DNA of 64,000 nt. Origin: Venatoribacter pacificus. Lineage in GTDB: Bacteria > Pseudomonadota > Gammaproteobacteria > Pseudomonadales > Oceanobacteraceae. Below the pieces are notes generated by a model. It worked only from the letters and a program-made list of their open reading frames with translations. It had not been told where the DNA came from and ran no database searches. The stretch lies in assembly GCF_025318105.1 (NCBI RefSeq), contig NZ_JAOANI010000005.1, positions 29,123 to 93,122 of the forward strand, written 5' to 3'. Of the stretch, positions 52,686-60,862 are shown piece by piece (positions within the stretch are counted from its first letter, which is position 1; the number at the start of each line of letters is the position of its first letter). Both the position numbers and the translations under genes were made by a program.

Positions 52686-52704
52686 ACAATTCAGTCAGAA
52701 TTGT
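52686..52704. promoter_or_regulatory. inverted repeat upstream of the amine dehydrogenase operon
   Basis: ACAATTC and GAATTGT (7-bp perfect arms, five-base spacer) lie about 110 bp before the heavy-chain ATG and in the divergent hisI upstream region. It could be a regulator site for amine induction. No regulator gene is adjacent. Confidence 0.35.
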
Positions 52705-52927
52705 TACCGCCTGTTATCGGCACTGGTTAACGATAAAGTGATCAGCACCAGAAAGAGGCTGCCCATTCTTCATGCAGCGTTGTTATGGTGCATTTGTCTC
52801 ACTACGCGGATTCCTGCCCAGGTCGGTAGCCGCAAGAGCCTCTGTTGCCTCCCTGCAGCTGACGGCGAAGCCCTACCCGAAACCCCGGCCATGGGGTATC
52901 CTGCGACCTCTGAACGCGGGGGATGTT

Positions 52928-53308
52928 ATGAGTAACTGGCTTGATGCCGTAAAGTGGGACGCCGATGGTCTGGTACCGGCGATTGCGCAGGATTATAAGA
53001 CCGGCCGTATCCTGATGATGGCCTGGATGAACCGGGAAGCACTGACGCTGACGGTGCAGGAAAACCGCGCCATCTACTATTCCCGCTCGCGCCAACAACT
53101 GTGGCGTAAAGGCGAATCGTCCGGCCATGTGCAGCAGCTGCACGAAGTGCGCCTCGACTGTGACGCCGATGTCATCACCCTGCAGGTGGAACAGATTGGC
53201 GGTATCGCCTGTCATACCGGCCGCGAAAGCTGCTTCTACCGGGTCTATCAGGACGGTGAATGGGTCAGCGTTGATCCGGTGTTAAAAGACCCGAAAGATA
53301 TTTATTGA
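52928..53308 (+). CDS. hisI: phosphoribosyl-AMP cyclohydrolase
   Basis: HisI (126 residues) opens the adenine ring of PR-AMP in histidine synthesis. It has the typical WDADGLVPAIAQD, YYSRSRQQLWRKGE and the metal-binding cysteines in LDCDADV and ACHTGRESCFY. ATG 52928 has GGGGA upstream; the longer in-frame sequence is not HisI-like. The stop overlaps the next ATG (TGATG). Confidence 0.96.
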   Translation: MSNWLDAVKWDADGLVPAIAQDYKTGRILMMAWMNREALTLTVQENRAIYYSRSRQQLWRKGESSGHVQQLHEVRLDCDADVITLQVEQIGGIACHTGRESCFYRVYQDGEWVSVDPVLKDPKDIY

Positions 53309-53667
53309 TGCCACTTAATGAAACTGAAACAGCTATGAGCGATATACTTTCCGCCCTCGGCGATATCCTTGAAGAACGTAAGAGCGCAGCCGCCGATTCA
53401 TCCTACGTGGCCAGCCTGTATCACAAGGGTCTGAACAAGATTCTGGAGAAGGTCGGCGAAGAAGCCACCGAAACCATTCTGGCCGCCAAAGATGCCGAGA
53501 CCAGTGGCGATAACAGCGATGTTATCTACGAAACCGCCGACCTGTGGTTTCACACTCTGGTGGCACTGGCCAAACTGGGCGAGCGCCCGGAAGCCGTGGT
53601 TAATGAACTGGCACGACGCTTTAATATGTCCGGACTGGAAGAAAAGGCGTCACGTACGCCCAAGTAA
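53308..53667 (+). CDS. hisE: phosphoribosyl-ATP pyrophosphatase
   Basis: HisE (119 residues) removes pyrophosphate from PR-ATP, the step before HisI. It is an all-alpha MazG-like fold with GEEATETILAAKD and YETADLWFHTLVALAKLG. The TGATG overlap with hisI supports ATG 53308, but ATG 53335 (MSDILSALGDILEERK) fits usual HisE proteins slightly better, so the first nine residues are uncertain. Confidence 0.94.
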   Translation: MPLNETETAMSDILSALGDILEERKSAAADSSYVASLYHKGLNKILEKVGEEATETILAAKDAETSGDNSDVIYETADLWFHTLVALAKLGERPEAVVNELARRFNMSGLEEKASRTPK

Positions 53668-53700
53668 ACCGGTACCAACCAGAGAACTGAGAGATTGAGT

Positions 53701-54033
53701 ATGCCGGACTGTTTGTTTTGCCAGATTGTCGCCGGAAAGATTCCGGCCAATGTCGTTTATGAAGATGAGCACCTGCTGGCGTTTCACGATATCGCGCCCA
53801 AGGCCGATACTCATCTGCTGGTCATACCCAAGCGCCATATCGTTAACCTCAATGATCTGAGCGACGCTGATGCCAGCCTGATGAGCCATTTAATGCTCAG
53901 CCTGCCGGCCATTGCCCGCACACAAAACCTGACTGGCTTCCGCACCATTACCAATACTGGTAAAGAAGGTGGGCAGGAAGTTTTCCATATGCACTTTCAT
54001 ATACTGGGCGGCGATCAGCTGCCCGGTTTCTGA
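53701..54033 (+). CDS. hinT: HIT-family purine nucleoside phosphoramidase (HinT-like)
   Basis: This 110-residue HIT protein has CLFCQIVAGKIPA at the start, DIAPKADTHLLVIPKRH in the centre and the catalytic histidine triad HMHFHILGG near the end. HinT cleaves phosphoramidates and adenylates. I chose ATG 53701; a TTG at 53695 is in frame. It lies between hisE and tatA, as in several marine gammaproteobacteria. Confidence 0.94.
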   Translation: MPDCLFCQIVAGKIPANVVYEDEHLLAFHDIAPKADTHLLVIPKRHIVNLNDLSDADASLMSHLMLSLPAIARTQNLTGFRTITNTGKEGGQEVFHMHFHILGGDQLPGF

Positions 54034-54068
54034 TGTAATTTTTAAATTAAGAATAAGAGGATTTTCCT

Positions 54069-54329
54069 ATGCTCGGCGGAATCAGTATCTGGCAATTATT
54101 AATCGTTCTGGCCATCGTCATTATGATTTTCGGAACCAAAAAACTGCGCAATCTGGGCGGTGATCTGGGTGGTGCCATTAAAAGCTTCAAAAAAGCCGTA
54201 AACGAAGACGGTAGTGCAAAAGCCGACGAAGACGAGAATAAAGAACCGGCAAAAACGCTGGAACATAAAGAAGGCGAACAGAAAGACGCCGAATTCAAAA
54301 GCACCAACAAAGACCAAGATAAAATCTGA
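54069..54329 (+). CDS. tatA: Sec-independent translocase TatA
   Basis: TatA (86 residues) is the pore-forming subunit of the twin-arginine translocase. A membrane helix (WQLLIVLAIVIMIFG) is followed by the FGTKKLRNLG hinge, an amphipathic helix GGAIKSFKKAV and an acidic/Lys tail. AGAGGA lies before the ATG. Its stop codon overlaps the tatB start. The same window encodes at least one Tat substrate, the amine dehydrogenase light chain. Confidence 0.95.
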   Translation: MLGGISIWQLLIVLAIVIMIFGTKKLRNLGGDLGGAIKSFKKAVNEDGSAKADEDENKEPAKTLEHKEGEQKDAEFKSTNKDQDKI

Positions 54330-54724
54330 TGTTCGATATCGGTTTTCTGGAATTAATGGTGGTTGCCATTCTGGGCCTGCTGGTGCTCGGCCCGGAACGT
54401 CTGCCCAAAGCAGCCCGCACAGTAGGTCTGTTTCTTGGCCGCATGCGCCGTACCATGAGCAATATCCAGGACGATTTTGAGCGCCAGGTGCGTACGGAAG
54501 AATTACGCGAAAAGCTGAAAGATCCTTATGCAACGTTTCTCGATGACGATTCGCCATCAGCTAACAGCATTCAGCCCAAGCCTGAAGCAGAAACGCAGCC
54601 GGACAATAAACCGGCAGCTGTCGCTGGTCCTCAACAGCCAGGTCCACAGCCAGCGCCACAACAATCTGGCCCGCAGCAGCCTGCGGCCAATTCAAAACCT
54701 GATAATACCGATGCGTCATCATGA
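54329..54724 (+). CDS. tatB: Sec-independent translocase TatB
   Basis: TatB (131 residues) forms the receptor complex with TatC. It has FDIGFLELMVVAILGLLVLGP with ERLPKAARTVG following, a long amphipathic helix, and a Pro/Gln-rich low-complexity tail (about 85-125). It overlaps tatA by one base and tatC by four. Confidence 0.95.
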   Translation: MFDIGFLELMVVAILGLLVLGPERLPKAARTVGLFLGRMRRTMSNIQDDFERQVRTEELREKLKDPYATFLDDDSPSANSIQPKPEAETQPDNKPAAVAGPQQPGPQPAPQQSGPQQPAANSKPDNTDASS

Positions 54725-55470
54725 CCGATCATGAACAACCCCTGATTGCCCACCTGATCGAACTGCGAAACCGTTTGCTGAAATCGGTACTGGTGGTATT
54801 GGTGCTGTTTCTTGGCATGTTCTACTTTGCCAACGACCTGTACCTGATTCTGGTAAAGCCATTGTCGGTGTTATTACCCAACACCGGCAATATGATTGCC
54901 ACTGGCGTAGCCTCGCCTTTTCTGGTGCCGTTTAAACTGACACTGGTTCTGGCGGTACTGCTGGCAGTGCCTTTTCTGCTGCATCAGGTATGGAGTTTTA
55001 TATCTCCCGGTTTGTATCAGCACGAAAAGAAATTCGGTATTCCGTTACTGGTATCCAGCGTTGTCCTGTTTTATACCGGCATCGCCTTCGCTTACTTTGT
55101 CGTGCTGCCACTGGCATTCGGCTTCTTTACCGCCGCCGGGCCGGAAGGCATTTCCTTTATGCCGGACATCAGCAATATTCTCGATTTTATTCTTAAAATC
55201 TTTTTTGCCTTTGGCATCGCCTTTGAAATTCCGATTGCGACCTTCCTGATGGTACTCAGTGGCATGACCACCGTTGCCGCCCTGACAGAAAAGCGCCCTT
55301 ATATTTTCGTTGGCTGCTTTGTCGTCGGCATGCTGGTTACACCACCGGATGTTATCTCCCAGACCATTCTGGCCGTACCTATGTGGCTGCTGTTTGAAGC
55401 CGGTGTACTGGCATCGCGGATGATTAAAAAACCGCAGGAAGATGGTGAAGAAGAGATTCAGGAAAGCTGA
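54721..55470 (+). CDS. tatC: Sec-independent translocase TatC
   Basis: TatC (249 residues) is the six-helix protein that recognises twin-arginine signals. It has HLIELRNRLLKS at the N-terminus, PFLLHQVWSFISPGLYQHEKK in the first cytoplasmic loop and ITPPDVISQ-like LVTPPDVISQ late. It ends in an acidic tail and is followed by a terminator. Confidence 0.97.
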   Translation: MTDHEQPLIAHLIELRNRLLKSVLVVLVLFLGMFYFANDLYLILVKPLSVLLPNTGNMIATGVASPFLVPFKLTLVLAVLLAVPFLLHQVWSFISPGLYQHEKKFGIPLLVSSVVLFYTGIAFAYFVVLPLAFGFFTAAGPEGISFMPDISNILDFILKIFFAFGIAFEIPIATFLMVLSGMTTVAALTEKRPYIFVGCFVVGMLVTPPDVISQTILAVPMWLLFEAGVLASRMIKKPQEDGEEEIQES

Positions 55471-55495
55471 TTTTCTGGTTTCGTAGAGAATAAAG

Positions 55496-55533
55496 GCGGC
55501 AATTTATCAGACCCTGTTTGATTGCCGCTTTTT
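55496..55533 (+). terminator. intrinsic terminator after tatC
   Basis: GCGGCAAT (55496-55503) and ATTGCCGC (55521-55528) pair and are followed by TTTTT. It closes the hisI-hisE-hinT-tatABC transcript. Confidence 0.85.
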
Positions 55534-55644
55534 ATTGTTCAGAATTAACCCGACACGCTCTGCCACATCCTTGCATTAGATCGGTGCAATCATGGGTTAA
55601 AGGATATAACGCTGCGGCACAACATCGTTCAGGCAGCACACCTG

Positions 55645-56049
55645 TTACTGGTAATCTGACAGGCCCTGCAAAAATGATAAGGCCTGTTCTGCAGAAAATT
55701 CCTGCGGCAGAAATTTATTCTGGCCCAGCTCATTCAGCAATCGATAAAAATGATCGGATGCCGGAGCAAACCCCATATTCCAGTCGGTAAATAATGGTGC
55801 GGTTATCGCATCATAACTAATGATAACAACCTGATCGTGGCGCGGATCATCCGCTATTTCCAGATAAAGCTCATTCACATCCTCGCGATCACCCTCAAGA
55901 ACCTGCAGAAAGTATTTCTGTTCGTAACACAACATGCCACACACATTGATACTGCTGTTGTGCGCACGCGCGACTTCCAGAATGCTCTGAATATCCAATA
56001 AAGACATATCGCGCGTAGCGATGGAGTAGTACACAAGACGAACCAGCAT
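55645..56049 (-). CDS. BLUF-domain blue-light photoreceptor
   Basis: This 134-residue single-domain BLUF protein is predicted to bind FAD and switch on blue light. The key residues all match: Tyr7 (LVYYS), Asn31, Gln49 in FLQVLEG, Trp90 and Met92 in DWNMGF, plus the DDPRH motif. A short C-terminal cap of about 40 residues follows. There is no fused output domain, so it must act on a partner protein; the divergent histidine kinase at 56164 is the obvious candidate. I chose ATG 56049, eight bases after GGAG. In other bacteria short BLUF proteins control pili, biofilm or cyclic-nucleotide enzymes. Confidence 0.93.
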   Translation of the reverse strand: MLVRLVYYSIATRDMSLLDIQSILEVARAHNSSINVCGMLCYEQKYFLQVLEGDREDVNELYLEIADDPRHDQVVIISYDAITAPLFTDWNMGFAPASDHFYRLLNELGQNKFLPQEFSAEQALSFLQGLSDYQ

Positions 56050-56163
56050 AGAGCGCCCTCCATATAACCGAAATATACACATCCGACAGTGACAATATCA
56101 GAGCGATATATACACCCATTGCATTCAGACTAAGCTGAGTGTAGTCCATTCAGAGATATCGTT

Positions 56164-57939
56164 ATGTCATTGTCATCCACTGCCTCTTTCTGGTCAGCTT
56201 TGGGGGAGCTACCGTCATTGTCAGACCCGCTGCTCACATCATCCATGGCACCAGCTCCGGTCGGCGATATCACAGAGGATAATCTGCGCGCGTTAAAAAA
56301 GTGGCTGCGCAAACAGTGGGACTTACCTGTGCTGATATTGGTTCTGGATGGTACGCACAGCGAAACTCAACTGAGTCTGGTACGTTATTTCCGTGAAGAA
56401 TTAAACAACCAGCGCACGCGCCTGATTTGCTTTGCCGCCCCGGCATTACGCCATCATTTGCTCAGTCAGCTATGGTCCTGGCGCATCCAGAATGTTTATT
56501 CGCACGAGGATCTTGAACCGGAGCTACTTTCTTACATTCTGCATGCCGAGTGGCAACAGCATCAGGCTGATGAACATTCGCGCATCAGCCGCAACAGCGA
56601 ACTGGAGCTGCTGACCTGGCTGGCGCGTATGAACCGGGCCACGTTCATAGGTCAGGAACAATTAGCGGAACTTGCTACGTTGCTGACCTCACTTACCCAT
56701 GCGGACCGCCTGTTGCATCTGGATAAAGAAGCAACATTACTGGGCATGTATCCCACCAATCAGGCACTGTCATCCGCCTGGTCTGAATTTGCGCACAATA
56801 TGTCAGCAACTCCGATGAACCAGGAGCAGCTCCTTGTATTGCAATTACAGCGCGATTTGCCGCTGCATCAGATGGCCAGCAGGCTCTGTGACCATGAAAT
56901 CACCGCCAGCATTATCATTCCTGTGCGCTGCTATCAGCAGATTGTTGGCTACTATCTGTTGCTGCTGAGCGAATCATCCGTGGCGACGCTGGATGTTGTA
57001 CGTATGAGCCTGCTGGAAAAAACCATGGAGCAGGTAAGAACACAACTGGAGCGTCAGCAATCCGAGAATCGCCTGAAAAACCAATACCAACGTTTACGCA
57101 ACACATTATCTCGCCTGCATCAGACGCAGGAGCAGCTTTATCATGCTGAAAAGCTCTCATCTATTGGTCAATTAGCTGCTGGTATTGCGCACGAAATTAA
57201 CAACCCCGTATCTTATGTTATGAGTAATTTTGGCCCGCTGGATGAATATATCCAGACCATGAGCAAATTACTGACACTGCATGATCAGTTTATCCATGCG
57301 ATGAATGAAGGCGATGCGCAGATGGGCAATCAATTACGGGAAGCAATTTCAAATGAACGCGAAGCGGCCGATTTTGAATTTATGATGGAGGATATTTTCT
57401 CTTTGGTGCGCGATTCCAGAAACGGTCTGATGCGCGTAACAGATATTGTGCATAACCTCCGAACATTTTCCCGCCGTGACTCGCTGGAGATGGCTGATAT
57501 TAATTTATGCGATTGCATCAGAAACGCCGTCAAAATTATGCAATATCAGTTAAATGGTATTGCCAAAACTGAGCTGGATATTCCTGATAGCGCGGACATT
57601 CAGGGCAATGAAGGTATGATAAGCCAGGTATTGATCAACCTTATTCAAAATGCAGTCCATGCGGTTGATGCCGGGGGAGTGCTGAAAATAAGCCTTATCA
57701 AGAAAGATACAGACTGGCGACTGTCGGTATGCGATAACGGTTGCGGAATTCCTGATGATATCCGCGATAAAATCTTCGACCCGTTTTTTACCACCAAGGA
57801 CATTGGCAAAGGAACCGGGCTTGGCTTATCAACATCGTACAGCATAATGAAACGTCATCATGGCCGCATTGAGATTGAAAGCCAGCCCGGCGCGGGCACC
57901 TGTTTTATTCTGTTTTTTCCTACACAAGTACTATCTTAA
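56164..57939 (+). CDS. soluble histidine kinase divergent from the BLUF gene
   Basis: This 591-residue cytoplasmic kinase has no membrane helix. The N-terminal part (about 45-135) resembles a receiver or pseudo-receiver (LPVLILVLDGTHSETQ) without a clear phospho-acceptor pocket. A GAF-like region lies at about 150-290, a coiled coil at 290-330 and a HisKA of the NtrB/ZraS type with His343 (AAGIAHEINNPVSYV) after that. The HATPase has QVLINLIQNAVHAV, DNGCGIP and GKGTGLGLS. It reads as a complete active kinase. No response regulator is adjacent. The 114-bp gap to the BLUF gene suggests shared regulation and a light-signalling partnership, which is inference. Confidence 0.85.
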   Translation: MSLSSTASFWSALGELPSLSDPLLTSSMAPAPVGDITEDNLRALKKWLRKQWDLPVLILVLDGTHSETQLSLVRYFREELNNQRTRLICFAAPALRHHLLSQLWSWRIQNVYSHEDLEPELLSYILHAEWQQHQADEHSRISRNSELELLTWLARMNRATFIGQEQLAELATLLTSLTHADRLLHLDKEATLLGMYPTNQALSSAWSEFAHNMSATPMNQEQLLVLQLQRDLPLHQMASRLCDHEITASIIIPVRCYQQIVGYYLLLLSESSVATLDVVRMSLLEKTMEQVRTQLERQQSENRLKNQYQRLRNTLSRLHQTQEQLYHAEKLSSIGQLAAGIAHEINNPVSYVMSNFGPLDEYIQTMSKLLTLHDQFIHAMNEGDAQMGNQLREAISNEREAADFEFMMEDIFSLVRDSRNGLMRVTDIVHNLRTFSRRDSLEMADINLCDCIRNAVKIMQYQLNGIAKTELDIPDSADIQGNEGMISQVLINLIQNAVHAVDAGGVLKISLIKKDTDWRLSVCDNGCGIPDDIRDKIFDPFFTTKDIGKGTGLGLSTSYSIMKRHHGRIEIESQPGAGTCFILFFPTQVLS

Positions 57940-57952
57940 CAACCGTCAGGAC

Positions 57953-59638
57953 TTATGATTTAACCACCAGATAATCAATATACTCATCCCGCAGTGTACG
58001 CTTCTGCAGCTTGCCTGTGGCCGTGTGCGGCAGCTCCTCAACAAACAGAATGTCATCCGGTAGCCACCACTTGGCAACACGGCTTTCCAGATAGTGATAG
58101 ATATCCTGTTTATCGATATCGCTTTCCTCGCTTTTGACAATAAACAGTAACGGCCGCTCATCCCACTTCTGATGACGCACACCAATCACGCAGGCTTCTT
58201 TTACGTCCGGGTGTCCTACCGCCGCGTTTTCCAGATCGATACTGGAAATCCACTCGCCGCCGGACTTCACCACATCTTTGGCGCGGTCAACAATCTGCAG
58301 ATAACTGTTTTCATCAATCACGGCAATATCACCGGTATCGAACCACTGCTTACCATCCGCATCGATAAAGAACGAATCCGGTTTTTCATTTTTATAATAC
58401 GCCGTCAATACCCAGGGGCCGCGCACACGCAGATAGCCGCGAGATGTTCCGTCGTGTGGCAGCGGCTGATCATCCTCTCCAAAGATTTCCAGCTCGATAC
58501 CAAACATTGGCCGGCCGGCAGTGGTCTGCAGGCGATAGCGTTCATCGTCGCTCATTTTCTGCATCGCTTTGGTTGGTGCGCCGAGTGTCGCCAGTGGTGA
58601 GGTTTCAGTCATGCCCCAGATTGGTAATAAATACACGCCGTATTCTTTATCCAGCGTTTCCACCAACGATTTTGGTGAGGCCGAACCGCCAACGCCGACG
58701 GTTTTAACCGAGCCCATGCGTTTATTATTTCGTTTTAAATAATCGATCAGACCCAGCCAAACCGTTGGTACGCCCAGCATTAAATCCACTTCGGCCAGCT
58801 CGATTAATTCATGCAGACTCTGGCCATCCATACCATCACCGGGCAGCACCAGCGTCGCACCACTCATCGGAGCAATATAAGGCATACCCCAGGCGCAGAC
58901 GTGGTACATAGGAACAACCGGCATCACCACCGAATCGGCAGAAACATTCAGTGCATCCGGATTACGGCTGGCATAGGCATGCAGCACAGTGGAGGCATGG
59001 GAATACAACACGCCTTTAGGGTTGCCGGTAGTGCCCGAGGTGTAACACAGGCCGGAGGCGGTATCCTGCGGAAACCGCGGCCATACCAGTTCGCTGCTGT
59101 ATGTTGTCATTAAATCTTCATAATTAATGGCATTTGGCAGGTTGGTTTGCGGCATCTGGTCGGCGTCGATCATAAAGATAAAGCCTTTGACCGAGGTTAA
59201 TTTATCCGCCACCGGTTCCAGTAATTTTGCGAAGCAGGCATCCAGAAAGACATAGCAGTCTTCGGCATGATTAATAATGTATTCCACCTGCTCGGTATAA
59301 AGCCGTGGATTGACGGTATGGCAGATGGCACCGATACCGGAGATCGCGTAATAACATTCAAAATGGCGGTAGCCGTTCCAGGCCAGTGTCGCCACCCGGT
59401 CACCGGGCTGAACTCCCAAAGCCAGCAAGGCATTGGCCAGCTGCTTGCTGCGTTTTAACGCATCGCGGTAGGTATAGCGGTGGATATCACCTTCCTGCCG
59501 GCGGCTGATAATTTCACGCGTACCATGATGGGCAGCAGCGTATTCCAGCAGGTCGGAAATAATCAGTGGCTGAGTCATCATCTGGCCGCTTTGGGCAAGG
59601 GCAAAAGAAGAAGCAGTGAGTGTCATAATGCGTTCCAT
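57953..59638 (-). CDS. acyl-CoA synthetase (AMP-forming, medium/long-chain)
   Basis: This 561-residue ANL-superfamily ligase activates a carboxylic acid with ATP and CoA. It carries the P-loop YTSGTTGNPKGVLYSH, the A5 motif WGMTETSP, the hinge region DRAKDVVKSGGEWIS and the catalytic lysine in TATGKLQKRTL. Closest by eye are AlkK-type medium-chain fatty acyl-CoA ligases used in alkane and fatty-acid breakdown. ATG 59638 or 59626 could be used. A promoter-like TTGACT lies about 110 bp upstream on the minus strand. It is convergent with the kinase gene, 13 bp apart. Confidence 0.9.
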   Translation of the reverse strand: MERIMTLTASSFALAQSGQMMTQPLIISDLLEYAAAHHGTREIISRRQEGDIHRYTYRDALKRSKQLANALLALGVQPGDRVATLAWNGYRHFECYYAISGIGAICHTVNPRLYTEQVEYIINHAEDCYVFLDACFAKLLEPVADKLTSVKGFIFMIDADQMPQTNLPNAINYEDLMTTYSSELVWPRFPQDTASGLCYTSGTTGNPKGVLYSHASTVLHAYASRNPDALNVSADSVVMPVVPMYHVCAWGMPYIAPMSGATLVLPGDGMDGQSLHELIELAEVDLMLGVPTVWLGLIDYLKRNNKRMGSVKTVGVGGSASPKSLVETLDKEYGVYLLPIWGMTETSPLATLGAPTKAMQKMSDDERYRLQTTAGRPMFGIELEIFGEDDQPLPHDGTSRGYLRVRGPWVLTAYYKNEKPDSFFIDADGKQWFDTGDIAVIDENSYLQIVDRAKDVVKSGGEWISSIDLENAAVGHPDVKEACVIGVRHQKWDERPLLFIVKSEESDIDKQDIYHYLESRVAKWWLPDDILFVEELPHTATGKLQKRTLRDEYIDYLVVKS

Positions 59639-60862
59639 GGCGAGTTATTTGCTCCAGCTTAAAAGCCTTAGCGCTTGTTAGCCAGAGGCAACGGCCGCTT
59701 TGTTAGCGTCTCTCCTCCCATAGAATGAGAAGCGAAGAATATTTAGTCAAGATATGCGCTTTTTTTCGATAATATCCTGCGATCGGAAATACAAACCAGT
59801 CATAGAACAACAATAAATCGGTGATTCAGACCTCCGCACCTGTAAATCTCGTGCCTGACCGTAAGAATACAAGTCAACAGGGGCTGAGTGTGAAAACATA
59901 TCTATTCTGACATTCGCCGTTTTCCGGCCACTTAAGGGTAAAAAGGGGCAGTGATCAGGTAATGCCACCAGCAACAATGCTCCGCCTGACAATAATCGCG
60001 CCTCTCTTTTCAGTCCTTCCGGCATAGCACTGCTGTACAGCCTTAATCAACTGCCACTACTGAGTGCTTTGCGTCATGTTCCGACCTCGCGCCGCCACCA
60101 CGAACATTCTCCTCAGGTGCCACTGTAACCACTGATCTGAAGGACATGCGGCCCTCCCCCACCCCGGGAGCAGACACCATTCATTACCTTTGACAGCAGC
60201 GCGACCAGGCTGACGTTGGATATATTCGCTCTGCTGGGTGGCACTACACTGCCCTTTTCTCATCCACTATAAATACCATCCGCTCATTGGCTACCCGTTC
60301 CGGTTCTGATCACCTGAACATTCAGCTCATAAAATCTCGCTGAAATACCGGATAACTTTTTACGCACCATTTGCAAGCCGACAGTAAATTTCATCGTTCG
60401 AAAACAATGCAGCGGCAGCAACAGCCATTCAGATTATTTCAAAAAATGGTCACACCTTGCTTTGTTAACTCTGCCAAACAATTAAAAAACGACCTAACGT
60501 TTCTTTTCTCCTGTCCTCCGGAAACCGCACAGAATCGGTCGATAGCGTTAGATCAATCAATAACTAACATTCATGGAACAGTCTAATCCAAAATCTGTCA
60601 ATCCTAATAAAAAATGATAAAAAACATATTTATGCCCTTAAATGAATCACAAAAAACCTAACTATCAACAGTGGTGCACTAAAAGAATTCTGAAAATATC
60701 TCATTTACAGCGGTTTTGAGTCTTGTCTGATTATGTCTTTAAAAAGTCTGAATTTTACGCTGGCATGCTAATTGATTAACCAAATAATTAATGGATTGCG
60801 GAATAAAAATCAGCCCGCACTGATTGAAGGGATACTTCCATTTAATTTACGGAGACATATTC
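59639..60862. other. 1.2-kb gene-free region upstream of the amidase
   Basis: No reading frame here has both a credible ribosome-binding site and protein-like composition. The half nearest the acyl-CoA ligase is of normal composition and includes TTGACT on the minus strand (59744-59749), a possible -35 box. From about 60580 to 60850 the DNA becomes strongly AT-rich. The amidase ribosome-binding site (GGAGA) lies at its end. It may hold regulatory DNA, a small RNA, or remains of lost genes; I could not identify any. Confidence 0.45.

Noticed and set aside
52738..52935. Small plus-strand frame ahead of hisI
   Set aside because: It overlaps the hisI ribosome-binding site and start, has low-complexity composition and no start signal.
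60371..60586. 71-codon open frame in the gene-free region
   Set aside because: No ribosome-binding site, biased composition and no recognisable motif; likely random.
60761..60776. Sigma-54-like site TGGCAT-N5-TTGATT before the amidase
   Set aside because: The -12 element lacks the required GC (it has GA), so it is probably chance similarity in AT-rich DNA.
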